A DNA stretch of 6,427 nucleotides from Actinomycetota bacterium (GCA_019347855.1 JAHWKO010000112.1:1-6427); one strand, 5' to 3'; shown: positions 1-6,091, numbered from the stretch's first letter. Program-made: numbers and translations. The notes: generated by a model from the sequence alone, not told the origin.

Positions 1-42
1 CGGGATGTGAAGCACTACAAGCGGAGGAAGCGCTGGCTGTGA
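1..42 (+). CDS. C-terminal tail of an upstream gene (partial)
   Basis: An open frame enters from the left edge and ends at TGA 40-42, giving the last 13 residues RDVKHYKRRKRWL. The tail is strongly basic. Its stop overlaps the GTG start of the next gene (GTGA at 39-42), the usual sign of translational coupling in one operon, so this is likely the true end of a gene. Too little is visible to assign a family. Ligases of the following type often sit beside branched-chain amino acid type ABC transporter genes, but that is only family knowledge and is not shown here. Confidence 0.5.
   Translation, partial: RDVKHYKRRKRWL
23..29 (+). promoter_or_regulatory. Ribosome binding site of the ligase gene
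   Basis: GGAGGAA lies 9 nt before the GTG at 39, inside the end of the upstream gene. It supports this start and tight operon coupling. Confidence 0.55.
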
Positions 43-1244
43 CCACGCCGTCCACGTACGCATCGGCGCTCGACGAGCAGGTCTCCTCGACCGTCCGGGG
101 TGCCGCCGACCGGGTCCCGAATCTCCGGAGCAGGCTCGAGGACGCGGATCTGCCACCGGACGAGGTGGACGGCGTCGCCGCCCTCGACCGACTTCCGGTG
201 GTGAGCAAGGACGACGTGCTCGAAGCCCAGCGTGCCGACCCGCCGCTGGGCGGGATGCTCGCCCCCGACGCGGACGTCAGACGGATCTTCCAGTCGCCCG
301 GCCCCCTGTACGAGCCCGAACTGGCGCGCGAGGACCCGTGGCGGTGGGCACCAGCACTGAGTGCGGCGGGGTTCGGCCCCGACGACCTCGTGCTCAACGC
401 GTTCGGCTACCACCTCAGCCCGGCGGGCGCCATGTTCGAGGAGGCGTGCCTCGCGCTCGGGGCGCGGGTGGTCCCGGCCGGTGTCGGCAACAAGGACCTC
501 CAGGTGGTGGCGTGCGCCGACCTCGGTGTCACCGCCTACATCGGGACCCCGAGCTACCTCAAGGCGCTCCTGGAAGCGGCTGAGGACTCCGGAGCGCAGC
601 TCGGGATCGAACGGGCCTTCGTCAGCGCCGAGCCGCTGCCCCCGTCGCTCCGCTCCTGGCTCGTCGAGCGGGTGGACGTCGTGCGTCAGGGCTACGGGAC
701 CGCCGAGACGGGCCTGCTCGGCTACGAGTGCGACCGGGAGGAGGGGCTGCACGTCCCGGAGGACGCGCTCGTGCAAGTGGCGGACCTGACCTCCGGCGAG
801 GCCATCGTCGACGAGCGTGAGGGGCAGGTCGTCGTGACCCTGTTCGAGAGCGCGTACCCCATCATCCGCTTCGGGACCGGGGATCTGTCCCGTTGGATCG
901 TGGAACCCTGCGGCTGCGACGAGCCGACGCCCCGGCTGGCCGGCTGGCTCGGCCGGGTCGGTGACGCGGTGAAGGTCCGGGGGATGTTCCTCCACCCCCA
1001 GCAGGTGGCCGGCGTGCTAGACGACCTGGAAGGGGTCGCCCGCTACCGGGTCGTGATCACGCGCGAGGAGCACCGCGACGAGCTGCGCTGCGAGTTCGTC
1101 CCCGATCTCGAGGACGGCGAGTCCGTTGCGGAACGGGTCCGTGAGGCGATCCTCGAGGGATTGCGTTTCCGCGCCGAGGTCGTCGCGGTCGACTCCCTCC
1201 CCGAGGACGCACCAGCACTGACGGACGAGCGCACCTGGGAGTGA
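39..1244 (+). CDS. PaaK-like acyl/aryl-CoA ligase homologue (AMP-binding family)
   Basis: This 401-residue cytosolic protein resembles phenylacetate-CoA ligases, which adenylate a carboxylic acid with ATP and pass it to coenzyme A; the substrate here is unknown. Visible family motifs are GTPSYLKALLEAA (169-181), a SAEPLP segment (196-201), RQGYGTAETG (216-225), which is the adenylate-binding core, YPIIRFGTGDLSRW (273-286) with the ribose-binding Asp282, and GRVGDAVKVRGMFLHPQQV (305-323), the hinge before the small C-terminal domain. Length is slightly under the usual size of about 430. Two oddities stand out. The usual Ser/Thr/Gly-rich phosphate loop is replaced by FQSPGPLYEP (84-93). The C-terminus reads LPEDAPALTDERTWE where classical PaaK proteins carry a Gly-Lys-containing tail, so the adenylation Lys appears to be missing. 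The GTG start is chosen because GGAGGAA (23-29) lies 9 nt upstream and the start overlaps the previous stop. Family assignment is firm; catalytic competence and substrate are not. Confidence 0.9.
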   Translation: MTTPSTYASALDEQVSSTVRGAADRVPNLRSRLEDADLPPDEVDGVAALDRLPVVSKDDVLEAQRADPPLGGMLAPDADVRRIFQSPGPLYEPELAREDPWRWAPALSAAGFGPDDLVLNAFGYHLSPAGAMFEEACLALGARVVPAGVGNKDLQVVACADLGVTAYIGTPSYLKALLEAAEDSGAQLGIERAFVSAEPLPPSLRSWLVERVDVVRQGYGTAETGLLGYECDREEGLHVPEDALVQVADLTSGEAIVDEREGQVVVTLFESAYPIIRFGTGDLSRWIVEPCGCDEPTPRLAGWLGRVGDAVKVRGMFLHPQQVAGVLDDLEGVARYRVVITREEHRDELRCEFVPDLEDGESVAERVREAILEGLRFRAEVVAVDSLPEDAPALTDERTWE

Positions 1245-1266
1245 CGTGGGCGACCTCGGGGACGTG

Positions 1267-1289
1267 CGGGAGCCTGCAGCCGGCCTCCG
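1267..1289. terminator. Possible shared terminator hairpin between convergent genes
   Basis: CGG-AG-CC (1267-1274, with one bulged G) can pair with GG-CT-CCG (1282-1289, with one bulged C) around a 7-nt loop. The structure lies between the stop of the ligase gene (1244) and the stop of the convergent small gene (1319), where a bidirectional terminator would be expected. There is no T-run on either side and the stem is imperfect, so this is weak. Confidence 0.25.
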
Positions 1290-1318
1290 ACGTGGTTCGC
1301 GGTCAGGCTTCTGTTGGG

Positions 1319-1588
1319 CTACTGCCCCGACGGGTCACATGCGCTGTAGCCCTGGTGCTGGGCTCCTGGGCTGTGTCCGGAGCCCTGCTCGGCGGCCTGC
1401 TCCTGCGACGAGCCGAGGTTGCCATCCTGCGCGTTGGGCCGGATGTGGTGTTGGGCGTACTCCTCGCCGCTGGACGAACCGTCCCCGTTCGCGTCGTTGC
1501 ACGGCGGAGCTGAGTGCGCGAGTGCTGGTGCCGCCCCGCCGAGCACGAGCACGGCCGAGGCGATGGATGCGGTGAGCAGCTTCCTCAT
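1319..1588 (-). CDS. Small secreted protein with EF-hand-like loop
   Basis: This is an 89-residue protein with a clear Sec signal peptide: basic start (MRK), hydrophobic core (residues 4-20) and an A-L-A cleavage site predicted after residue 24. The mature part would be about 65 residues, rich in Ser, Gly, Gln and His, and exported. Right after the first cysteine (C30) comes DANGDGSSSGEE (32-43), which places Asp, Asn, Asp and Glu at positions 1, 3, 5 and 12 as in a calcium-binding EF-hand loop. A second cysteine (C84) near the end could pair with C30. A central segment EYAQHHIRPNAQDGNLG (43-59) has no match that I can name. The ATG at 1588 is preferred over one nine codons upstream because AGGAGGGG sits 3 nt before it and it starts the signal peptide directly. 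The gene is convergent with the ligase gene and 456 nt beyond the stop of the cyclase gene, so it probably has its own promoter. Function is unknown. Confidence 0.8.
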   Translation of the reverse strand: MRKLLTASIASAVLVLGGAAPALAHSAPPCNDANGDGSSSGEEYAQHHIRPNAQDGNLGSSQEQAAEQGSGHSPGAQHQGYSACDPSGQ

Positions 1589-1591
1589 GTT

Positions 1592-1599
1592 CCCCTCCT
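1592..1599 (-). promoter_or_regulatory. Strong ribosome binding site of the small secreted protein gene
   Basis: AGGAGGGG on the minus strand ends 3 nt before the ATG at 1588-1586. It settles the start against the in-frame ATG at 1615. Confidence 0.75.
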
Positions 1600-1611
1600 G
1601 TCTCGAGCGCC

Positions 1612-1627
1612 CCACGGCGAGCCGTGG
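1612..1627. repeat. Perfect inverted repeat in the leader of the small secreted protein gene
   Basis: CCACGG-CGAG-CCGTGG forms a 6-bp perfect stem with a 4-nt loop. It lies 23 nt upstream of the ATG of the small secreted protein gene and just before its ribosome binding site. It could be an mRNA leader hairpin or an operator. The function is inferred from position only. Confidence 0.4.
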
Positions 1628-1814
1628 CGGGCGCGTCCCTCATCGGGCAGGCGCTTCGAACGGCCCCGCCCTCGACCTCTGGTACGTACCCGAGGCCACA
1701 GCGGTTCACCGCGGCCCGCCCCCGACCGTCGGCTCACGAATAGGCCGCAACCGACCTCACCCCTGCAGCGATCTCGGCGGGCGACGGTTCGCTTCCAGGC
1801 CAGACCATCACGGT

Positions 1815-1843
1815 CGGCAGGGCGATACCGAGTCAGCCCGCCG
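1815..1843. repeat. Imperfect hairpin in the gene-poor stretch
   Basis: CGGC-A-GGGC (1815-1823) can pair with GCCC-GCCG (1836-1843), giving 8 bp with one bulged A and a 12-nt loop. On the plus strand it is followed by the comparatively T-rich GTTTGTAGTTG, so it resembles a plus-strand terminator, yet no plus-strand gene clearly ends here. It could also be the distal end of the cyclase transcript on the other strand. Confidence 0.3.
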
Positions 1844-1854
1844 GTTTGTAGTTG

Positions 1855-2028
1855 GCCGTCCCCGCGATCGACCGCCGCTGGGTCGAGGTCCGGTCCGGGA
1901 TCGCAGGGCACGTACAGCGCGCGGGCACTCACGTGGGCCGGCGCGTCTCCGGAGATCGCCGCGCCGCCGGTGAAACAGTGGAAGGGGCCGCGGCCGACGC
2001 TGACCACATCCGCCACCGACGGGATCAC
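1855..2028 (-). other. Coding-like segment, possible small gene or gene remnant
   Basis: Read on the minus strand from GTG at 2028, about 58 codons show the periodicity of a real high-GC gene: by hand count, 50 of 58 third bases are G or C, while second bases are clearly poorer in GC. The peptide begins VIPSVADVVSVGRGPFHCF and later contains SARALYVPCDPGPDLDP. Past about 1855 the bias fades, with codons such as CAA CTA CAA, although the frame stays open to 1585. No good ribosome binding site precedes 2028. No family was recognised. It may be a decayed gene, a gene broken by a frameshift (the +1 frame ends soon at TGA 1835-1833), or chance. Confidence 0.2.
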
Positions 2029-2044
2029 GGAACGCGGGGATGGT

Positions 2045-5000
2045 TCAGTGGAGGCGTTCGACCCGCTCGGCCGCTTCGAGCAGGGGAGGCATGCCGAGGT
2101 CCTGGCCCGTCTGTTCGACATCGGCTAGGAGCTCCTCCGCCCGCGCGACATCGTCGGTCTCGCGCCGGCGGAGCAGGAGATCCGCCCACGCTGCCCGCAT
2201 CCGACCGCGGGCGAAGGGGTGCCCGATGCGGTCGTAGACGACATCGGCTCGCCGGAAGTGTCGTTCGGCCAACGTGAGGTCCCCGGCGGTGAGGGCGAGC
2301 CTCCCGAGGTGGTCTTCAACGGTGCCGTTGGGGAGCAGGAGGTGGGCCAGGTGCTGCGCGCGGCTGGGGTGCAACAGCGCGTACAACCGCTCCACGGCTT
2401 CGACCCGACCCAGCCTGTAGGCGAGGTCGGCGAACGGCAGTACCCCGGCAAGCCAGTTGACGTCCCTCGGCAGGTCGAAGGCGGTAGCCGCCTGCCGGTC
2501 GAAGAGCCGCTGGGCGTCGTCCACCCGTCCGGACTCGAGGTACCCCAGTCCGAGACCCCCGCTCCAACTGGTCAGCGCCGGGTGCCGCTCGATCTCCCCC
2601 TCGATGACCGGGACGAGCTCGTCGACGCGACCCTGGAACCAGCGCACACCGAAGATCTGGGCCGCGTACCAGGTGAACGCGTCAGGTTCGCCGGCCTCCT
2701 CGCCGCGCTGGAACGCGTCGGTGGCGAGCTGCTCCGCGCGGGCGACCTCGCCCTCGACCATGGCGAGCGACGCCAGGTCCACCTGGTACCACCATCGCAG
2801 GAAGGGGTGGTCGAGCTCGTCGAGCAGACGGCCGATCTCCCCCAGCATCTCCCGGGATTCGTCGAGACGGGCCGCGAGGAAGGTGACGATGAACCGCCAC
2901 TGGAGCGCGGTGACGGACAGCAACGGGTCGCGCTGGTGATCGATGAGATCGAGGAGCTGGCGTGTGGTCTCGAGGTGGCGCGGGAGCATCTCGGAGGTGT
3001 TCGTGGCCGCGTGCCAATCCAACAGGACGGTCATGAGCGTGACGGGATCACCGTGCTCCTGCGCGATCGACAACGCTTCGTCAGCCATCGCAACGCGACG
3101 CGACCGCTCCCCGAACCAGGTGATCTCGGATGCGAGACTCGCGAGCAACCGGGCCCGCCGAGCCGGGTCACGATCTCCCAACGCGTCGATCGCCGCTTGG
3201 AGGACCTCCACCCGCTCGTGATCGACCTCGCCTGCGTTACTCCAGATCCCGCGGGTGTTGGCGAGCGCGGCGTCAGCCAGGCGGTTGGCGTCCCCGGCGG
3301 CACGCGCCAGCTGGGCTGCCTCCAGCAGGGTCGCGCGGAAGGTGGGGTCTCCGAGACGCCGCTGGCATCGCCCGAAGCCGATGAGCAGATCGCAGTACGC
3401 CGGATGGTCCCGCTCCTCGTCGAGGAGCTCCAACCCGCGACGGAAGTGGCTCTGAGCCTCGTCGTCGGCGAACTGCTCCAACGCTCTATCGCCAGCGCGG
3501 AGCGCGTACTCCACCGCCTTGGCGACATCCCCGGCAAGGGCCGCAGCGCCGTAGTGGTGCGCGAGATCGCCGACGACCGCGTCCACCCGGTCTCCGTAGA
3601 GATCCTCGAGAGCTTCGGCGATCCGCTGGTGGCGGCGCGTCCTGCGCACGATGGACAGTTCGTCGTACAGGACCGACCGGACCAACGCGTGCGCGAACCG
3701 GTAACGGCCGAAGTCGTCGGGGACCTCGTCGAGCAGGCGCGCCCGCGCCGCAGCATCCAAGGCGTCCAGCAGCCGCTCCCCGTCGAGATCCGCGACGCGC
3801 TCGAGCAGTGGGACCTCGAACTCCTGCCCGATGACCGCTGCCCACCCCAACACCTGGTTCGTCTCGTCCGGCAACCGCGAGAGCCGACGGCCCACCACCT
3901 CGCGGATCCCCTCGGGGATACCGATCTCCTCGGGATCGAAGTCGGAGGTCCAACGCCCGCCCTCCAGGTAGATCGCTCCGGTCTCTGCCAGGTGGCGCAG
4001 CACCTCCCCGATGAAGAACGGGTTGCCCTGGGTCTCACGGTGGACGACACGAACGAGTTCGAGACCGCGGTCATCGAGCGGGTGACCGGCGCGGAGCTTC
4101 AGGAAGGACGCGACGTCGGCGACGTCCAACCCGGCGAGCGCGACGCGCTCGACGTTCGGTTCGCGTCGCAAGTCCGCGAGCATCTGCCCGAGCGCCTCGG
4201 TCCGGCCGATCTCGGTGTCCCGGTACGTGCCGATCATCAGCAGGCGTAGCGCCCGGGTGCTCCGCAGCAGATGTCGGAGCAGGAGCAGCGTCGGTCGTGC
4301 CGCCCACTGCAGATCATCGAGGAGGAACGCGACCGGCTGTCGTCGAGCGGCCGCGCCCAAACACGTGGTGACCGCCTCGAACAGCCTGTGCCTCGCGACA
4401 TCAGGGTCGGCGATCTCCGCAGGCGGGGGCCCGTCGAGGTGCGCGGTGATCTCCGGCAGTAACCGGGCCAGCTCGGCCGCTTGAGGTCCCACCTCCTCGA
4501 TCATCTCCTCGACCGGCGCATGCAGCAGAAGGTGACGCAGGCCCTCGACGAACGGCTGGTAGGGGACCTGCAGATCCTCGTCACACCGACCCGCGAGGAC
4601 GACCGCGCCGCCGCGGTGGACCTCGCGTGCGAACTCGACGACCAGGCGGGTCTTGCCGATCCCGGGTTCCCCCGACACGAGGATCAGCCCGTGTCCGTCG
4701 TCCGGGACCGCCTCCCAGGTCGTGCGCAGACGTTCGCGCTCGTCGACCCGGCCAACGAACGCGAACTGCGCGTCCTGATCGAGTCCGGCGGGGAGCGGGA
4801 TCTCACTCACCGGTTCCGGCTCCCAGCTGGCCTCACTCGCATACAGGGGGCCCGGCAGGCCCTTGAGCTCGAGCGCGCCCACGGTGTGGAACACGTGTCC
4901 ACCACGGCTACCGACCAGCATCCGGATGATGTCGGCGGCCAAGATCTGGCCCGGGGTCGCAGCGCCACAGAGGCGCGAGGCCTCGACGACCGGGGTGCCG

Positions 5001-5335
5001 AACCAGTCATCGTTCTCGAGCGTCGCCTCGCCTGCACTCAACCCGACCCGGAGCCTGACCTGCACCTCCGGGGTGCGGCGGTCGATGCGGTCCGCGGCTC
5101 GTTGCATGCCGACCGCGCAGGCGACGGCGTCCGTCGCGCTCGGGAAGGCGACCATCATGCCGTCTCCCAGCGTCTTGACCTCGCTGCCCCGGGTGGCGAC
5201 GACCACCTCCCGCAGCGCTTCGAACAGCCGGTGCCGTAGACCGTCCGCGGCGTCGTCACCGAGCTCCGAGATGATCCGGGTCGACTCGACGAGATCGCAG
5301 AAGAGCAACGTGACCGTCGTGGTTTCGGTCCCCAT
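2045..5335 (-). CDS. Class III nucleotide cyclase-AAA ATPase-TPR multidomain protein
   Basis: This 1096-residue protein has three parts. Residues 1-165 form a class III adenylate/guanylate cyclase homology domain. The metal-binding Asp14 (LLFCDLVEST) and Asp58 (VKTLGDGM), the substrate residues Lys54 and Asp110, and Arg121 have the spacing found in Mycobacterium tuberculosis Rv1625c (D256, K296, D300, D365, R376). The transition-state Asn is Val117 here (GTPVVEASR, 113-121). Residues 191-450 form a signalling-type AAA ATPase, opening with FVGRVDERERL (193-203) and with Walker A GEPGIGKT (222-229), Walker B FLLDDLQW (337-344) and GTYRD (369-373). Residues 470-560 look like the helical/winged part (RFAHALVRSVLYDELS, 546-561), and about 595-1096 is TPR-like helical repeat. 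No transmembrane segment and no LuxR-type helix-turn-helix end is visible, so it is probably a cytosolic sensor/ATPase scaffold. The ATG at 5335 leads directly into the first cyclase strand; only a weak GGGGGAA precedes it. It lies 58 nt after the cyclic-nucleotide-binding gene, likely in the same transcript. Domain calls are firm; cyclase activity is uncertain. Confidence 0.93.
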   Translation of the reverse strand: MGTETTTVTLLFCDLVESTRIISELGDDAADGLRHRLFEALREVVVATRGSEVKTLGDGMMVAFPSATDAVACAVGMQRAADRIDRRTPEVQVRLRVGLSAGEATLENDDWFGTPVVEASRLCGAATPGQILAADIIRMLVGSRGGHVFHTVGALELKGLPGPLYASEASWEPEPVSEIPLPAGLDQDAQFAFVGRVDERERLRTTWEAVPDDGHGLILVSGEPGIGKTRLVVEFAREVHRGGAVVLAGRCDEDLQVPYQPFVEGLRHLLLHAPVEEMIEEVGPQAAELARLLPEITAHLDGPPPAEIADPDVARHRLFEAVTTCLGAAARRQPVAFLLDDLQWAARPTLLLLRHLLRSTRALRLLMIGTYRDTEIGRTEALGQMLADLRREPNVERVALAGLDVADVASFLKLRAGHPLDDRGLELVRVVHRETQGNPFFIGEVLRHLAETGAIYLEGGRWTSDFDPEEIGIPEGIREVVGRRLSRLPDETNQVLGWAAVIGQEFEVPLLERVADLDGERLLDALDAAARARLLDEVPDDFGRYRFAHALVRSVLYDELSIVRRTRRHQRIAEALEDLYGDRVDAVVGDLAHHYGAAALAGDVAKAVEYALRAGDRALEQFADDEAQSHFRRGLELLDEERDHPAYCDLLIGFGRCQRRLGDPTFRATLLEAAQLARAAGDANRLADAALANTRGIWSNAGEVDHERVEVLQAAIDALGDRDPARRARLLASLASEITWFGERSRRVAMADEALSIAQEHGDPVTLMTVLLDWHAATNTSEMLPRHLETTRQLLDLIDHQRDPLLSVTALQWRFIVTFLAARLDESREMLGEIGRLLDELDHPFLRWWYQVDLASLAMVEGEVARAEQLATDAFQRGEEAGEPDAFTWYAAQIFGVRWFQGRVDELVPVIEGEIERHPALTSWSGGLGLGYLESGRVDDAQRLFDRQAATAFDLPRDVNWLAGVLPFADLAYRLGRVEAVERLYALLHPSRAQHLAHLLLPNGTVEDHLGRLALTAGDLTLAERHFRRADVVYDRIGHPFARGRMRAAWADLLLRRRETDDVARAEELLADVEQTGQDLGMPPLLEAAERVERLH

Positions 5336-5393
5336 CGCCCGTTCCCCCGACCTCAGGTGCTCCTCTGTTGGTTCTCGTCCATCCGGACCAGGA

Positions 5394-5825
5394 TCACCCG
5401 TCGTCGCCTTCGTTGGCAGCCATCCGCAGGGCGGCTTCCCGCTGGACGCGCGCCGCGACCTCGGGGTTCTCGCGCAGGAGGTCTTGGAAGCCCCCCTCGT
5501 CGATCACCAACAGCTTCATCGGGGTCAACGCCACGACCGTCGCCGAACGGTCGGCGTGCTCGAGCAGACCGATCTCGCCTAGGAAGTCGCCCTGTCCGAC
5601 CCTGGCGACCTCCTGCGAACCGTGGCGGACCGAGGCGGAACCCTCGACGATGATCAGGAACTGTTCGCCGTGGAAGCGTTCCAGCATCAGCAGCTCACCG
5701 GCAGGCACGGAGACCCGCTCGGCGCGTTCGGCCACGGAGCGGAGATGGGCATCGTCCACGCCTTCGAACAGCGGGACGGCCCGCAACGCATCGAGGTGCG
5801 GGTGCCGCCTTCTCCGCAACCCCAC
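5394..5825 (-). CDS. Stand-alone cyclic nucleotide-binding domain protein (CRP/cNMP-binding fold)
   Basis: This is a 143-residue cytosolic protein made almost entirely of one cyclic-nucleotide-binding beta-barrel. The entry motif DALRAVPLFEGVDDAHL (12-28) is typical of the family. The phosphate-binding cassette GDFLGEIGLLEHADRSATV (79-97) keeps Glu84 and Arg93, the residues that contact the ribose and cyclic phosphate in CRP and PKA-type domains. Helices after about residue 110 (FQDLLRENPEVAARVQREAA) close the fold. No helix-turn-helix, kinase, channel or transferase part follows, so output must go through a partner. The GTG start at 5825 is chosen because GAGAGGAG lies 5 nt upstream; the open frame runs back to 5933, but that extension looks non-coding. 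The gene precedes the cyclase-ATPase-TPR gene by 58 nt on the same strand, so the two are probably one operon. cAMP or cGMP binding is inferred, as is a link to the neighbour. Confidence 0.88.
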   Translation of the reverse strand: MGLRRRRHPHLDALRAVPLFEGVDDAHLRSVAERAERVSVPAGELLMLERFHGEQFLIIVEGSASVRHGSQEVARVGQGDFLGEIGLLEHADRSATVVALTPMKLLVIDEGGFQDLLRENPEVAARVQREAALRMAANEGDDG

Positions 5826-5830
5826 GGCCG

Positions 5831-5838
5831 CTCCTCTC
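5831..5838 (-). promoter_or_regulatory. Ribosome binding site of the cyclic-nucleotide-binding gene
   Basis: GAGAGGAG on the minus strand, 5 nt before the GTG at 5825-5823. It fixes the start against the longer open frame beginning at 5933. Confidence 0.7.
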
Positions 5839-5844
5839 TCCCCG

Positions 5845-5873
5845 TGTAGATCCCGGTCCCCACGGGCAGCCAA
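5845..5873 (-). promoter_or_regulatory. Possible promoter of the cyclic-nucleotide-binding/cyclase operon
   Basis: On the minus strand TTGGCT (5873-5868) and TCTACA (5850-5845) are separated by 17 nt, a housekeeping-sigma spacing, but they match only four and three of the six consensus bases. The transcript would start almost at the ribosome binding site and have a very short leader. It is the best candidate seen, not a firm call. Confidence 0.25.
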
Positions 5874-5898
5874 GGGACGAACTGGTACCACACACCAC

Positions 5899-5910
5899 GG
5901 CCGAACGGCC
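5899..5910. repeat. Short inverted repeat upstream of the cyclic-nucleotide-binding operon
   Basis: GGCCG-AA-CGGCC is a perfect 5-bp inverted repeat with a 2-nt spacer, 26 nt upstream of the possible -35 element. A second short inverted repeat, TGCGC-AGA-GCGCA, lies at 5939-5951. Either could be an operator, but palindromes this short arise often in GC-rich DNA. Confidence 0.25.
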
Positions 5911-6040
5911 ACGCTGCGCGCGATGGGACGCAACGTGATGCGCAGAGCGCACGAGGTGTCTCCCCAGGCAGCGGCGCATGAGACTGTTCGGGCCGTCCGC
6001 CGACCGCGAGCGACCGATGCGGGTGTCGTCGCCGGGATCC

Positions 6041-6085
6041 GCCTGGGAGAGGTCGCCCACGCTCAGGCCGGGCGACCCTCCAGGC
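6041..6085 (-). terminator. Strong hairpin terminator after the beta-propeller gene
   Basis: Outer arms GCCT (6041-6044) and GGAG (6046-6049) plus the inner arm GGTCGCCC (6051-6058) pair with GGGCGACC (6070-6077), CTCC (6078-6081) and AGGC (6082-6085). This gives 16 bp with two single-base bulges and an 11-nt loop. The structure starts 6 nt after the stop of the minus-strand beta-propeller gene. No T-run follows, which is common for actinobacterial hairpin terminators. It would separate that gene from the cyclic-nucleotide-binding/cyclase operon. Confidence 0.6.
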
Positions 6086-6091
6086 GATGCA

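Larger units (their letters stand above)
1589..2044. other. Gene-poor stretch between the small secreted protein and cyclase genes
   Basis: This 456-nt region lies downstream of the cyclase gene and upstream of the small secreted protein gene, both on the minus strand. It holds the inverted repeat at 1612-1627, a 10-bp palindrome GGTACGTACC at 1681-1690, a short inverted repeat GCGGT-TC-ACCGC at 1701-1712, an imperfect hairpin at 1815-1843, and a coding-like segment at about 1855-2028. No clear -10/-35 promoter could be placed for the small gene, although its promoter should lie here. Long open frames across this stretch exist on both strands, but their composition is low-complexity Arg/Pro/Gly and they resemble no protein family. 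Confidence 0.6.

Noticed and set aside
15..995. Long minus-strand open frame of 326 codons opposite the ligase gene
   Set aside because: It mirrors the high-GC codon pattern of the ligase gene, has no recognisable motif and lacks family character; the plus strand has clear PaaK motifs.
1589..1615. Start of the secreted protein nine codons upstream at 1615
   Set aside because: It would bury the ribosome binding site inside the gene and place MGRSRQEGN before a clean signal peptide.
1514..2128. 204-codon plus-strand open frame across the gene-poor stretch
   Set aside because: Composition is Arg/Pro/Ser-rich without conserved character, and it overlaps the start of the secreted protein gene and the end of the cyclase gene.
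2219..4249. 676-codon plus-strand open frame opposite the cyclase-ATPase gene
   Set aside because: It is an antisense shadow caused by GC-rich codons. The minus strand carries Walker motifs and TPR-type sequence over the same span.
4481..5239. 252-codon plus-strand open frame
   Set aside because: Antisense shadow of the ATPase and cyclase domains, with no domain signature of its own.
5336..5393. Terminator between the cyclic-nucleotide-binding and cyclase genes
   Set aside because: Only a four-base TGGT/ACCA pairing was found, with no stable stem, so co-transcription remains the simpler reading.
5826..5933. N-terminal extension of the cyclic-nucleotide-binding protein to an ATG at 5933
   Set aside because: The added 36 residues are not family-like and the strong ribosome binding site at 5831-5838 points to the GTG at 5825.
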